Below, piece by piece: positions 1 through 12,209 of a stretch of 64,000 nt of DNA (position 1 is the stretch's first letter; each line of letters opens with the position of its first letter). A program made the position numbers and the translations under genes. The notes under the pieces are model-generated. The model searched no databases. It saw only the letters and a list, made by a program, of their open reading frames with translations, and was not told where the DNA came from. This DNA comes from Anaeramoeba flamelloides (taxonomy: Eukaryota > Metamonada > Anaeramoebidae), in NCBI GenBank assembly GCA_027625915.1, contig JANTQA010000075.1, positions 558,001 through 622,000 of the forward strand. Reading direction: 5' to 3'.

Positions 1-1210
1 GTAAAATATTTTTTGAGTGCAACATGAGATATTGAAACTTTGAAATCAAAATAGCATTAACTTACTCTATTTGTGAAAAGAAATACAACCCAAACTAAAT
101 TAGAGGCTGAATATTTAAATTTTTTGAATCATTTTTTTTTATTGATAAATTTTTGGTTTTATTAAATTTAGGTTTTGAATCTAGAAATGTGTCTCAAAGT
201 CAATAGTTAAAATTAATTAACGAAAAAGCCAATAAAATAGATATGAGAAGATATGTACTTTTTAAACAAATCTTTTCTTTTAGAAGGCCAAACACGAAAG
301 ATCACCATTCCAAATAAATTTGTTGAAATCAAGAATTAAAAAAAAAAATCCGTTCTTAAAGTCTCTTTTAGATGATTTATTTCTTCTTTATTTTCAAAAT
401 TTGGATGAATCCAAACAAGCTAATAAACTTGAATTTCACGCACCCATGCCTATTTATTATTATTTTACCAAACCCATTTTTTACATATTGACTTTCAAAA
501 TTCAATTTTCAAATATTTTTCTCAAACAAAGCTAAAATAAAGAATACTATTTCAAAAATTAAAGGAAAAAGATTGAATTCTCGGAATCAGAAAAATAACA
601 ACAAAAAGCCCAACTCAAAGAAAAAGAAAATATGGTTAAAAAACTGAAAGAATTATTTTTTAATATTTTGGTTTTTACCGTTTAAAAGGAAAATAAATAA
701 TTATCAAATCAAACAAATACATCCGAAAAAATAAATATAATAAACCCTAATTTCTGAAAAAGTATTCAAAAAATAACCTATTTTCTTGAACCAAAACCAG
801 AATTTGATGAATTAAATAAAAATTGGAATTTAAAATTCATTTTGAAAATTCCTTAAAAATTGAAATATCAGTAATTTTTTGAACAAAAATTTTACAAAAA
901 ATAGTATTCCCATAAAGAATTAAAAATAAAACCAAGTAAAGAAGAAGGAATTATGTAAAATTTTATAGAGAAGATCAATAAATAAATGTTTTTTTTTTTT
1001 AATTTTTTTTGAACAATTTTTTAATTGTTTTGATTTCCATTTTTTTAATTGGTATGTAAAAATATATTATATTAGGATATATTTTACTTCCCACCATATT
1101 TATTTAAACATTCATTGATTTGGCTAAATAAATGATTTGAATGGTTTAATTTCTGAATAAATGGTGGAACTCAAAATTTGTAAAATGTTACCCCTACAAG
1201 TTATTTTCAC
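1..1210 (+). repeat. Dispersed repeat R1, copy 1 (inside lectin intron)
   Basis: This stretch resembles 7340-8520 along its length, with the same order of landmarks: a run about a genome-matching 'ctatttgtgaaaagaaa', then 'aatctagaa', then 'gagaag', then 'aatcaagaat', and near the end 'ctcaaaat(t)tgtaaaatgt'. A weaker copy lies at about 53340-53860. It holds no credible open frame. It appears to sit in the intron upstream of the first lectin exon visible here. Its borders are approximate and divergence is high, so it is old. Confidence 0.6.
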
Positions 1211-1286
1211 AATTCTTTTTGAGATACGAAAAGAAATTTAACTTTTTTTTATCAATCTTTAAATCGGATAAATTTTTAATTTTCAG

Positions 1287-4200
1287 CTTTTGAACAAAAA
1301 ATATTTTGAAACCCGGAGAGATAAAAAAGAAACATATTTATTTATTTATATATTTATTTATTTATTGTATCCACCAAATTATATCTTTCTAATTTTTGTT
1401 TATTATTATAAAAAGGTTTTAATAGATATAGAAAAAAAAGGAAATTGGAAACCGTGCATTGAACTCGAAAATATCAATTTACCAGTCAATTATTATTTCG
1501 GATTTTCAGGTAAATTTAATATTTATATCTATCATCTATATATATGCAATAAACCAAAAATAAAAAATTTTCTAATAAAAAATTAATGTTCCTAATCCTA
1601 ACTTTCTTTTATTTTCCAATTAAAAGCTGCCACTGGTGGTTTAAGTGATAAACATGTAATTGAAAACGTTACGTTCTCTTTTGAAAGAGAAAAGATATCT
1701 GAATCTTTAATTCAAACGAAAGAAACGAAAGAAACGAATGAAAACATCGTTGAACAAATAATTGAAAAGGAATTGACTTTACCTGAAAGCCCATTAGAAT
1801 TTATTAAAGAAAAATCAACTTCAATAAAAATAAATTTTCAAAAAATCTTTCCAAAGATCCCAACAATCCTTAGAGCATCATTAAAAATTACAACAGTAGA
1901 AAAAAAAATTACTCATTTAATCAAGTAAAGATTTTTTTTTTTTGTTCTTCTTTATTAGTTTAACATTTATTTATAATAATATAAACTCTCAGTCATTGAT
2001 TTCTACACACTAAAACGAAAACCAAAAATTAAATTTTCCAAAAAAAAACCTCTCGTTACTTTTTATTTACAACAATTTAATAACAAGTCTTATTTAGTCA
2101 AACAAATATTATCACTAGAAAAATATTCATTATCACATCCTAAAAATAAAATAAATAAAATGTTAATATAAACAAAAATCACTTTTTGTTAATTTACTTT
2201 TTTTTTTTGTAATGTGTACAAAATGATGAATTAATCATTACAAATTTAGAGATTACCATTTTTAATCATAATCATAATCATAATAATAATAATATCTGCA
2301 TCCTTCGGGCAACATTGTCAATAATCAATAAAATTGAACCTTTCTTTTCGATCAGCAAAATCAATTTTACATACAATAATAATTATATAATTGCTTTCAT
2401 TAAAATAAACTTGCTGTTTGAAGGAAACTATTATGTAACTCTAAAAATAAATAAAATGAAAAATAAATTAATAATTAGAATATTTAACACAATTGGAGTA
2501 TTATTTCTAATATAACAAGACTATTGGGATCCTAAATGATTCCAGATCCCGAAACGGATCCAAAATCTGAAAATGATAATATAAACATAATTACATACCA
2601 TTACTATCACCTTAGAAGATTTTTAAACTCATATTTAAGGTTTAAAAAACAAAAGAAATATTTGTAAGGTGGATCGATCTTTTAATTTTTTTTTTTTTTT
2701 TCATTGTGATAAATACACCTAGAAAATGCAAAATAACTGTCTTTATTGTTTTGGTTAGTTAAACAATCACTTTGTTATGTTACGAGTTTGGACTGTAAGA
2801 ACGAGAAATATGATATTGTTCGAAGTGATATAAGATGATATTGTGGAGTTCGAAGAACGACGATTAATATCCTATTAGCACCAGAACAATATCATATTTT
2901 TGAGTCTAGATGGGGATCCAAAACGAGGAATAATAGCAACCGTGGACTGTTGAACAAATGAAACAATATGGGTTACTATGTATTTTTTGGAACTCGGGTT
3001 CTAACTCAAAATAACACAAAACACAAACAAACAAAAACAAACAAAAAAACTAATTTGTTATTTTTCAATTGTACTTTGAAGAACTTTTTCTTCAAAGGAT
3101 CTCATTCTTCCAACTGAAGTTATCGAAAAGATTGAAGTTAAATTTTACATTTTCATAAATTGAGGATAAAACTTGGTTTAATAAATTTTACAGAGACAAA
3201 CTAGATCGTCCAACTTTCCAATGAGATCTATTTCTCCTCTTTTATTCTCCGTTTGTCAAGCAATTCTCAAAAACGATCAAACATAAAACCCCACATCTAT
3301 TGAGTGTCCTTAACAATTACCAATTTTGAACCATTCCTCTAAAATTTCTTGATTCTGCCTAGCGAAAAAAAAAAAAGGTTTTTATTTTTTTTTTCTTCCT
3401 AAGTGATCTTTTTTTTTTTCTCCTTTTGAAACTCGTCTTATTAGTGGTCTCTTTTCTCTTTTTTTTCAATCAAAAAAAGAAAACAAGCAATTTATTTTTT
3501 TTTGTAAATGAGATTAGTTTGTTTTTTGAAACTAGAAAACGCTGTTTGGTTTTCGACATTCTATTTAATCAAAGAAATGGATTTTATTCAATTTCCAAAC
3601 AGTACGCATTAAATGATGGGCTTTTTTTTTTTTTTTTGAACACTATTTGAGCTAATAAATTGGTTCTTTGAACCAAATTATTTGTTTAAAGAGATAAAAA
3701 GTTGAGACGAGCCGCCTTTTGGGATTTATGAGATTTAAAAAGTTGCAAAAAAAATAGTTAAAGTGTTCTAAAATAACTTCTAATAACATTTCCAATGTTA
3801 AATTTATTAGTAAAATGCAAATTATTTCACCCAATTAGAATCCAAAAAACGAAGATCAGAAAATTTCCCAACTTTGCCTAATAACTAAACGGTTTCCTAA
3901 AATTTTTACACAGCAACTAAAGTGTTATACTGAACTTTTTTGAGAAACAATCACTTTCTTCTCTGTATTGATCCAAATAAATTTACTTGTAATTTTCTCA
4001 AATAAAATGTATGAGTTGAAAAAAAAATATAATGCAATATTATTTTTTTAACATTTGATTTTCTAGAATTTTTTTTTTTTTTTTTGGGACAAAATTTAAT
4101 TTATTGGATATAGTCATAAAAACATTTCAAAAAAAAGTATGAGAAAGGGGTTTTAATAAGTGTTTAATTTTTAGTTCTTTTTTTAGTTTATAATGAACTT

Positions 4201-4654
4201 TCAAGACACATTTACCAAACCTTTTTGAATACTTTTTCAAATGAATGTAATTTATTAATATTTTCATTTATTTTATTTTATTTTTTTTCTCACCCCCAAT
4301 AATAGTGTAATTGAATTACAAGAAAATGAAATCAAAGATTTACAAAGCCAGATTAATGAAGATTTTAATAAATTTATTGAATTGGTTTCGGAAGATAACA
4401 GTGTTGTTGATGAAAAATTAAAAACATTTACTTCTGGAATTGATAGTTTATCAAAAAGAATTGAAGAAGGTAGAAAATTTTCAACTGAAATTCATGGTAA
4501 TATCAAAGATGAAACAGAAAATATTAAGGAAAAAATTCGCACACAAACTACTTTTGGATTGGGTTGGGTGCTATTAATTCTTCAAATTATTGGTGGAATT
4601 GGGTATTTTGTTTGGAAAAAGAAAAAAGATGCTCAAAAAAAATATTATAAATAA
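1287..4654 (+). CDS. L-type lectin (ERGIC-53/VIP36-like cargo receptor), 3' part, spliced
   Basis: Likely a type I membrane lectin that binds mannose-bearing glycoproteins and carries them between ER and Golgi. Exons: about 1287-1509, 1627-1924 and 4306-4654. The splice phases agree at both junctions (phase 1, then phase 2), giving introns of 117 and 2,381 bp. The first junction rebuilds the family hallmark: WKPC, then NYYFGFS joined to AATGGLSDKH, the last strands of the legume-lectin-like domain. The final exon gives a charged coiled-coil stalk, one hydrophobic membrane segment (LGWVLLILQIIGGIGYFVW) and a short lysine-rich tail ending KKYYK, resembling the KKFF end of ERGIC-53. The first exon's left edge is uncertain: an acceptor at 1285-1286 fits NKKYFETR (like the family's RNRDY..T), but about 15 extra hydrophobic residues follow. 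The signal peptide and the first half of the lectin domain are left of the window. The region between the lectin domain and the stalk (exon 2, second half) matches nothing I recognise. Confidence 0.85.
1925..4305 (+). other. Long intron of the lectin gene, with a stem-loop near 2807-2901
   Basis: Donor GTAAAG at 1925 and acceptor AATAG ending at 4305. The intron is mostly A/T homopolymer-rich. Its least A/T-rich part (about 2780-2950) contains inverted 16-base arms, AAATATGATATTGTTC near 2807 and its complement near 2886, with a loop of about 60 bases; this could fold as RNA. No open frame with family similarity was seen. Confidence 0.55.
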
Positions 4655-5002
4655 AAAATAAAAATTACAAGAATTTTCGAATATTTTTTTTTTTTCAAAA
4701 AATAATTTTCTTTATTAATTTCAAATATAATTTTAATTTAAAAAAAATCTATATATATATATATATATCTATATATATATTCCTTTAATTTTACATCATT
4801 GTTTCAATTATGATTAACATTATTGAAAAATAATCCATCAAATAATTTTTGGTAAATAAAATTGAATATTACAAAAAGAATAGCTATTTACAATATCAAA
4901 ATATAAATGATAACATGAACTCAAAAATTGAAACATCCTTTATTAAAATTACAAATAATTATTGATTGGAAAATTGTTGGTAAATCAAAAACAATCTGAC
5001 CG
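4655..5002. other. 3' flank of the lectin gene
   Basis: About 350 bp of A/T-rich sequence holding a short (AT)n tract near 4751-4780. No gene or conserved motif is visible. Confidence 0.6.
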
Positions 5003-5421
5003 TTTGGGAAAAAAAGTTCAAACAAGTTTTTAATCGGGAAAACCTTAATAGAATCTGAAAATTCAAAGTAAGATCTATTAATAAAAGAAGAAACAAATTA
5101 ACTTGAAAGAATAATACATTATATTATTTTCAATTAAATCAACAAAAACAATTTAGATCTCCTTTTTATTATCTAAAACGTTAAGACTGGTTTTTGGAAA
5201 TCTTAAAAATAATCAACTTTTTTCAACAATTTTTTAATGATTGATCAATCAAAGAAAAACCAATACCTAAAGATATAGTATTAAAAAAACTGTTTTTGTG
5301 TTGAATCCTTCATTTTGTCTTTATTTATAAACATATTCTTTTTTTAATAGATCTTACTTTGAATTTTCAGATTCTATTAAGGTTTTCCCGATTAAAAACC
5401 TTGTTTGACTTTTTTTCCAAA
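5003..5421. mobile_element. Inverted-repeat element, family M3, copy 1 (MITE-like)
   Basis: The ends are inverted repeats of about 80 bp: the left arm reads inward from TTTGGGAAAAAAAG through CCTTAATAGAATCTGAAAAT, and the right arm is its near-complement ending near 5421. The interior has no open frame. A second copy at 57921-58337 shares arms, interior and length (about 418 bp), so this is a non-autonomous DNA element mobilised by an unknown transposase. Confidence 0.75.
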
Positions 5422-6969
5422 ATTGTTATATAAAAAACCAAATATTTGTTAGATATTTTTTTTTCAGCCATCAACTAAACTACATTTGACATTTTGGAAA
5501 CAATTTATTTTTAATTGATTATTAATAAACTATATTCCAAAATTTTAGACACGGTTTAAATAGTTGAAAGAATAACGAGACTATACTTTACATTTAAATT
5601 GGGAATATTTTTCATTTTACAAATTATTTTATTTTGTATCTTTTTTGTTTTGTTTTTATTTCCTTTTTTCAATTAACATGATCTGTTACGTTAGATCTGG
5701 AAAATTTTTTTGATGGTTGATAGAAGGTTAGTGTTGAGTTTTTCAAATTGAAAAATCACATAAAATTGGTTGATAGTATCTTATCATTGGATTGATGAAC
5801 AATTGTTGGTGAAATTTCAACAAATTTTCCAATTTATTTTTTGGTACACTCATTTCATTATTTTGGATACATTTATTTTTATTTTTTGAGTTTTATATTG
5901 TTTTCTTTAATTTTGGATGAAAATGATTACTTATAAAAGCATTAATACTCAGTTACTTAAATGTGGTTTTATATTAGGTTTGGAAAAATATAATAAATTG
6001 GTTTTTTTTTTGTACATTTTTGATTTTGGGTAGGTCCAAATTTTGGATATGGGGTTTAGTTTTTAAAAATTTAGTTAAATAAATAAATATATATAACTTA
6101 TCTAGGTATTTAAATTATTAATAATATCAGTTTAGTTCTAAACTAAATTCCAAAAATTTGAACATATGTTAAAATAGTTGAAAGAATAATAATACTAAAA
6201 TTTTACAAATGTTCAAAATAATTTTGATTTTACAAATCAATACATTTTTTTTGAAAAATATGATAGAACCAGATAAAATTGGAAAAAATAAATTAAAAAA
6301 GTCAAAAGTTTTGATTATAGTATAATAGTCAAAATATACCCAGATGAATTATTGAGGAAAATGAACAAAAAAAGAAATTTATGGCATCATCATAGAATAT
6401 CTTCTGACCGTTATGACTTGACAAACAATAAGGAAAAATTAGTTCAAGATAAAAAAAAACATCTCAGTAAATTCATTTAAACCAGAAAAATCTTCAGGTT
6501 TCTCATGACAATTATTTTAGCTCTTTATTATTTTTTCACTTTCATTCTTTTCTTTCTATCGTTTTATACCTAATTATTCCTTTTTTATTCTTTTTTTTCT
6601 TTCTCTTTTTTTTTGTTTAGAGAACTAAATTAAGATTCAAATTCTTCTGGTGGGTGTATCTATTCTAGATACTCTTTGAATTATAAGTCTCAAATTTTTT
6701 CAGTTCAAAATTCTCTCTTTAACAGATTAGATAAGGTTTCATCTAGTCCTTAATAATAAATAAATACATTTTTATTGTTTCGCTCCCTTGTTTCAACATT
6801 TTGTGAATACCTATTTTTTTTTATTTTGATATTTTTTTTTTTCTTTTATTTAAATAAAAATGATTACATATAAAAAAGATTAATTCTAAGTAACTGAAAC
6901 CAAATAAAATATTATGTTTAGAAAAATACAATAGTTCATGATTTTTTATTTTATCTTTTTTTTAATTTA
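5422..6969. other. Gene-free A/T-rich stretch with an internal diverged repeat
   Basis: No gene is visible. About 130 bp near 5860-5990 recurs in diverged form near 6850-6960 (shared pattern: AAATGATTAC..ATAAAA followed by ..CAGTTACTT/AAGTAACTGA and then a TAGGTTTGGAAAAATA-like segment). Confidence 0.45.
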
Positions 6970-7167
6970 CAGTCAGTTTCACTTTTAAGGCACAAACTTT
7001 CAACGAAATTTAAGGCACAAAAAAAATCTCAAATTAAGGCACAAAATTTGGAATTTTTTTTTTTATAATTTATTTTTACTAGAATTTGAATTTTGTGCTT
7101 TAATTTGAGATTTTTATTGTGTCTTAAATTTCGTTGAAAGTTTGTGCCTTAAAAGTGAAACTGACTG
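6970..7167. mobile_element. Tc1/mariner-type MITE, family M1, copy 1
   Basis: A 198-bp near-palindrome. It starts CAGTCAGTTTCACTTTTAAG and ends with the complement, CTTAAAAGTGAAACTGACTG, with TA on each side. The CAGT terminus and TA target duplication are typical of Tc1/mariner-like elements. There is no coding capacity. Other copies are at 9000-9190 (degenerate), 22369-22567 and 28074-28267. Confidence 0.85.
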
Positions 7168-7339
7168 TAGTGTATGTCCAAATTTTTTGGATGGTATTTA
7201 TAACATTTATTTTTGAACTAATTATAGTAATATTTTTTTTTTTCATGTTGTTTTTTCTTTGATTGATTTTTCTTTTTTAAAAATAGATCTTATTAAAAAT
7301 ATAACTTATTTAATCGCTTGGAGAGGTATGGAGCTTTTC

Positions 7340-8520
7340 GCGTTTATGAAAAACCTACATTGTAACTATTTTACTGAAAAAAAAAATTTTCTGGGTGTCA
7401 TGGGATATTGAGAGTCTAAATGGTAAAATACTTATAATTAGACTATTTGTGAAAAGAAAATAAGTAAATTCGAGTTGGTATCTTTATTTTTTTTTTGATC
7501 ATTTTATTTGATAAAATTTTTAGTTTGATTAAATTATGTAATGAATCTAGAATTTTGCAACTCAAAATGCTTGAAATTAATCAAAAAAACAAAATAAAAA
7601 TAGACCCGAGAAGGTTTTTATTTTATAAAAATCTTTTCTTTTTGAAGAATAAATAATCAAGATCATCTTTTAAAATAAACTTTTTAAATCAAGAATGATA
7701 AAAAAAATCCAACTAAAATATGTTTCCAAAATATTTATTCTTTATCTTCTTAATTTTGCTGAATCTAGTTAAGTTATTACATTGGTATTTCCCTCCCATT
7801 ACTATCTATTTTTTTTTTCCAAAAAATTTTTTTTTAATTGTTTATCAAAATTCATTTTTAAAATATTTTTATTCAACAGAGCCAAAATAAAAAATAACAT
7901 TTAAAAAATTAAAACACAGGAGTTAAATTTTAAGAATTAAAAAATAGTTATAAAAAATTCAACCCAAAGAAAATTAAAAATTAAGAAAAAAATCCAATCA
8001 TATAACGAATTATTTTTGTTTTTTTCATTAAATACATATAAATAACTTAAAAATCAAATCAGTAGGTAAAATAAATCAAATTCCTGAAGGTTAATATAAA
8101 AAAATATCCTATTTTTGGAATCAAAACTAGAATTGGATCATTTAAATTAATAATTGGAATTATAATTAAAGTTGGGGATTTTAAAGTAATAACAAGTAAT
8201 TTTTTCAGCAGAAATTTTTCAGATAAAATTATTTTCATAAAGAATTGAAATTAAAATCAAGTAAAGAAGAAGTAGTAAATTAAAATTTTACAGATAATAT
8301 CAAAAAAGTAATAAATACTTTATTTTTTAATTTTTTTAAATTTCCATTTTTTAATTGATGTTTTATTAAATTATATAAAAATATAAGAAATTTTCCTCTT
8401 TGTTTAATTATTCATTTTTTTGGAAAAAAGAGTAATTTTAAATGATTCAGTTCCTCGGAAACCTGATACTCAAAATTGGTAAAATGTACTACTCCCTTAA
8501 AATAAATTAAGTTTTTCAAT
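7340..8520 (+). repeat. Dispersed repeat R1, copy 2
   Basis: Diverged relative of 1-1210 (see there). It runs directly into repeat R2 at about 8610, and the same order (R1 then R2) recurs near 53.3-55.6 kb, so R1 and R2 may be two parts of one older element of about 2.5 kb. No open frame survives. Confidence 0.6.
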
Positions 8521-8609
8521 TTTTCTTGAAAATTTTTTTTTTCAGACAATTGTACAGTTTTTATTCAAGATTTTTTTCTAATATCACTTTCTTAGTTAAC
8601 AGAGTCTGT

Positions 8610-9995
8610 TAAGGGACTAGTAACTCTAATTTTTTTTTTTTTTTTTCCAAAGTTAATAGAGTAGTTATTTACATAATAATAGAATCAACGACTTTAGATG
8701 ACTTCCTTTTCTAATTTTAGAGAAATGAGTTATCATTTTGAAAATTGTTTATTGTTCCCAATGAAATTTCCATCTAAAAGATCTAGATCCTTTTATGGTT
8801 TGGATTTTTTGGATCAAATTATAAAAACAAAAATTTGCCAAACATTTTTATTTTTCTGAAATCTCACTTTTAGTAATTTAGGGGGGTCTATACGAACTAA
8901 TACGAATTATACATTTAGTCATATTGTAAAAATACCATCAAAATAAATCAAAATATTGGATCCTTGGAAATCTAAAACAATTGATTATTTATTTTAACAG
9001 TCAGTTCCACTTTTAGGACCCAACTTTCAACCTAATTTAAGGCACAAAAAAATCTCAAATTAGTGCACATTTTTTTGAATTTTTTTCTAAACAAATTATT
9101 TTTCTCCTAATTTGAATGTTGTGTCTTTATAAGGAATTTGTTTTGTTCCTTAAATTTTGTTGAAAGTATGTGTTTTAAGAGTAGAGTTTGTTTTGTTCAC
9201 AAATATTTATTAAATTTCTTTGAAATGTATAAGATGGGGCATATTCTTTTTTAAATATCCAGAGTATAAACAGGAATTATTAGTATTAAAATTGGTTGTT
9301 TGATGATATCTATTTTTTTTATGATTAAAATTATTAATTTGAATTTATTTTATTTGTTTGAAAATCTTTAAGAAATTGAGAAGTAATTGTAAATTTTATT
9401 GATACCTTTGGTCTTTTTTTTTTAAATAACCGACTGAAAAAATTAAAATTGTGGTAATTAATTCTTGATTAAAAATAATCTAATTAAAAAAATATTTATT
9501 AAGATTATAAGTTGATTTTTCCAGAGTTTAAAAAAGTATTTTGGGAGAATTTTTAATTTAATGGTTTGTTTTTTTTTTCTCGTCTATTTTTTTCTTTAAT
9601 AAAAAGAAAAAATTGATTTGAACAGTACTTTGAATCAAAAATTTATATTTTATTGTTAGGTTTAAAATAATTATTTGATTTTTTTTTTGACATAAAGTAG
9701 ATTGCATTGTTCTGAGTTAATTCAGAATTTTAATTGTATCATTTTTAAATTGTATTTTTGTACACTTCCTTTCCAGATAATAAGATTTATTTCTTCTGTA
9801 AAAATAAAATAAAATAATTATTTGGAAATAATTCAGAAATATATTGTATTTTGAACTTTTTCAAAAATGAGAAAAATGCAGTAAACTGATAAAAAAAAAT
9901 AATTCATTTCGGAAAATAGCACTCAAGTCAAGTTGGCTCTGTAGTTATCAGATTTTTGCTTGGTTTGTCAATTTCAAGATGTGGTAAAATTTTTT
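8610..9995 (+). repeat. Dispersed repeat R2, copy 1
   Basis: Similar in order and content to 34940-36135 and 54490-55590. Shared landmarks are AAAAGATCTAGATC, a segment ending TTTTTAGTAATT, TTCACAAATATTT, GAATTTATTTTATTTGTTTG, TTGCATTGTTCTGAGTTAATT and CAATTTCAAGATG near the right edge. This copy carries a degenerate M1 element inserted at about 9000-9190. No open frame or transposase motif is visible, so the original class is unknown. Confidence 0.7.
9000..9190. mobile_element. M1 element, degenerate copy 2
   Basis: The left arm (CAGTCAGTTCCACTTTTAGG, then AAGGCACAAAAAAATCTC) is clear; the right arm is recognisable but much altered. It lies inside R2 copy 1 and is absent at the equivalent place in the other two R2 copies, so it inserted later than R2. 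Confidence 0.65.
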
Positions 9996-10016
9996 TTGAA
10001 TTTGCTTTTTAATTTA

Positions 10017-10503
10017 TAGTTGGGAAAAAATAACCGGACATGAAAAAAAATCCCGTACATGATTTTTAATTGTGATTATTAGTAAAATTTTTGTATAATT
10101 TCAATTAAATCCTTATTATAAATAACCAATTTTTTTATGAGATTAGTAATAAACCTACCTAAAGTCCATCAAAGTAAGGTGTCTCTAGAATACTCGAGTA
10201 ATTGTTTGATAGCCTAATGTTGATCAACTTTTTTTGAAAAACAATCGAGTTTTATAGAGGTTTACTAGAGTTTGGAAAATGATAATTTTTCTTCTTGTTT
10301 TTTGATTGATTGAATGGTGTTTTGAACAAGTGTGATTTCACCAATCATCATTCTAATAAGTGGGGGGGTTATAATTGAAAAAGTTGGATTCTTAAAAAAA
10401 GGAATTTGATTGTAAATAAATGAAATTACACAATAATTTTACTAATATTCACAATTAAAAATCTTGTCAGGTATTATTTTCATGTCAGGTATTTTTTTCA
10501 CTG
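10017..10503. mobile_element. Inverted-repeat element, family M5, copy 1
   Basis: About 490 bp with inverted ends of about 75 bp: left GGGAAAAAATAACCGGACATG..GATTTTTAATTGTGA, right its complement ending CAGTG when read inward from the right. A second copy at about 51622-52114 shares arms and core (for example TTTTTTGATTGATTGAAT and ATCATTCTAATAAGTG). No coding capacity. It abuts the right edge of R2 copy 1. Confidence 0.7.
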
Positions 10504-11655
10504 CTCTACTTGAAGATTTGTATAGTTTACGAGTCCCTGAAAAGTAAGTGTCTTTGAGAAAATCATGTGGGTTTAAAACCTACTTTTTCTCTTTAAAATG
10601 ATAAATAACGAATCTGATCAGTAAAAATCTAAAAATTCCTTTTTCTTGAAACGGTTTTGTAACTGTTCAAAAATTATTGTGTTGCTTTTTGAAGTTTTTT
10701 TGCAAAATTTGTCTTTTTTAAAAAACTCTAAAACCTATCTCAGTTGCCTTCAAGGAAGAGAATGTTTGTTAGTCAAAAAAAAACTAAGTACTAAAGAGCA
10801 AAAAATTCAATTTAATGAAAGAATAAAGATGTTTGGGGTTGAAATAGAAATTTACAAATTGAAAATAATTTTCAGAAATCTAAAAACAAAAAAAACCAAA
10901 ACATTTTTAATTGTCCAGAACATTGTTTTTTTTTGCTATTGAATACCTTGAAGTTTTTTGACAAGAAGTCTGTGTCTTGTGGGAAAATGGGAAAAGTTTT
11001 TAGGTTTTTAGAAAAAAATACAAATTTATTTGTATTTGAATTTGAAATGGGAAACATTTTCGCTTCAATTTAAATTTTTTATAAAAAGATAATTTTTCAA
11101 TTTTAAAAGAGACACAAACTGCAAACCACAATCTTCTTCATTGAGAACACTTTGTAGAAGAAAGAAAAATATGTAAAAGGAAGTGAAAATTATAACCCAT
11201 TTATGATTCAAATAACAGTAGTAAAAAAACTTAAAATATTAAGTCATCAGTTTTGCAAATGTGTTGCACTTCGTGATCCCAAGGTATAAAGAGTACAAAA
11301 GAATAATGTTTTTGCTACATATTATTCACAGTAAGTATCTTTTTCAAATCTTAATTCAAAAAACAAAATAAAAGTGAAAATTTCTTTCATGTTGAAATTC
11401 AAAGACCAATCGAACTCAAAAGTTTTTTTTTTTTTACAAGAACACCCCCTGTGTATATTTTTTTCGTTTGGTTTTGGTCTATTTGCGGATTTGAATTTGA
11501 AACAAAAAAAAAAAAGGTGACATTAAAAAGAGAAAAGTAAAAAAAAATAGTTTTGTGGTTTTAAAAAAACCAAAAGGAAAAAAAAAAAGTAGAAATGGAA
11601 GAAAGTTTCTCGAAAAAATGTTATTGTAAAAACTGAAGACAAGAGCCTGATTTGA
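10504..11655. other. Gene-free stretch
   Basis: A/T-rich sequence with weak open frames on both strands (for example a 98-codon frame at 10646-10942 that opens on TTG). None has a recognisable motif or an ATG context, and I do not call a gene. A half-element resembling family M6 (the GAAGTGAAAATT..GATTCAAAT arm) lies near 11180-11225. Confidence 0.4.
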
Positions 11656-11796
11656 TTATTGTCTCTTGAGTAAAGCTTCACCACAAGTTTTCAATTTTGA
11701 GCAAATATCAAAAAACACTTCAGGTTCAACTGTTTTTGTTACGATGTTCTTTGTCACAAAATCAGAAAATAGAATAAAAATTTTGTTTAAAGTAAA
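11656..11796 (-). CDS. Candidate terminal exon, unknown protein
   Basis: On the minus strand an acceptor (run of T then TTAG) is followed by 46 open codons and TAA. The translation has a balanced composition unlike the surrounding A/T-driven frames: FSDFVTKNIVTKTVEPEV, then FFDICSKLKTCGEALLKRQ at the C-terminus. I do not recognise the family. The upstream exon is not resolved; a nearby short minus-strand frame (EQDKERYGMNLRE, about 11850-11895) is open but its donor phase does not match. Chance openness cannot be excluded at this length. Confidence 0.3.
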   Translation of the reverse strand, partial: FTLNKIFILFSDFVTKNIVTKTVEPEVFFDICSKLKTCGEALLKRQ

Positions 11797-12209
11797 CTAA
11801 AAAAATAAAAAATAGTTTAATCAAATAATGTACATGTTAATGAATAATACCTCTCTCTCAAATTCATTCCATATCTTTCTTTATCTTGTTCCTATCCAAA
11901 CATCACAACAAGTATTTCAATGAATCCCTAAAGTTAATTACATTTCATAGGTATTAGTCAGAGATTTTTAAAGAAAATTTTGAATAAGGAATTGTTTCCA
12001 TTTTAGCTTTTTAAGAATTAGACCATTTTGGGGAATTGGTATTATTTTTTCTTTGAAAAAAAGATAGTTAGGTTTTGTTCATGGATTTCGGGAACACAAA
12101 CTTTACATTTTGCAAATTATTCGAATGAAAAAATTTATTTGAATAAAGAGAATTTTTAAGAAAAATTTTTTAGTTGTTTTTAAGATTTTCAATTTTATTT
12201 ATTCCCAAC

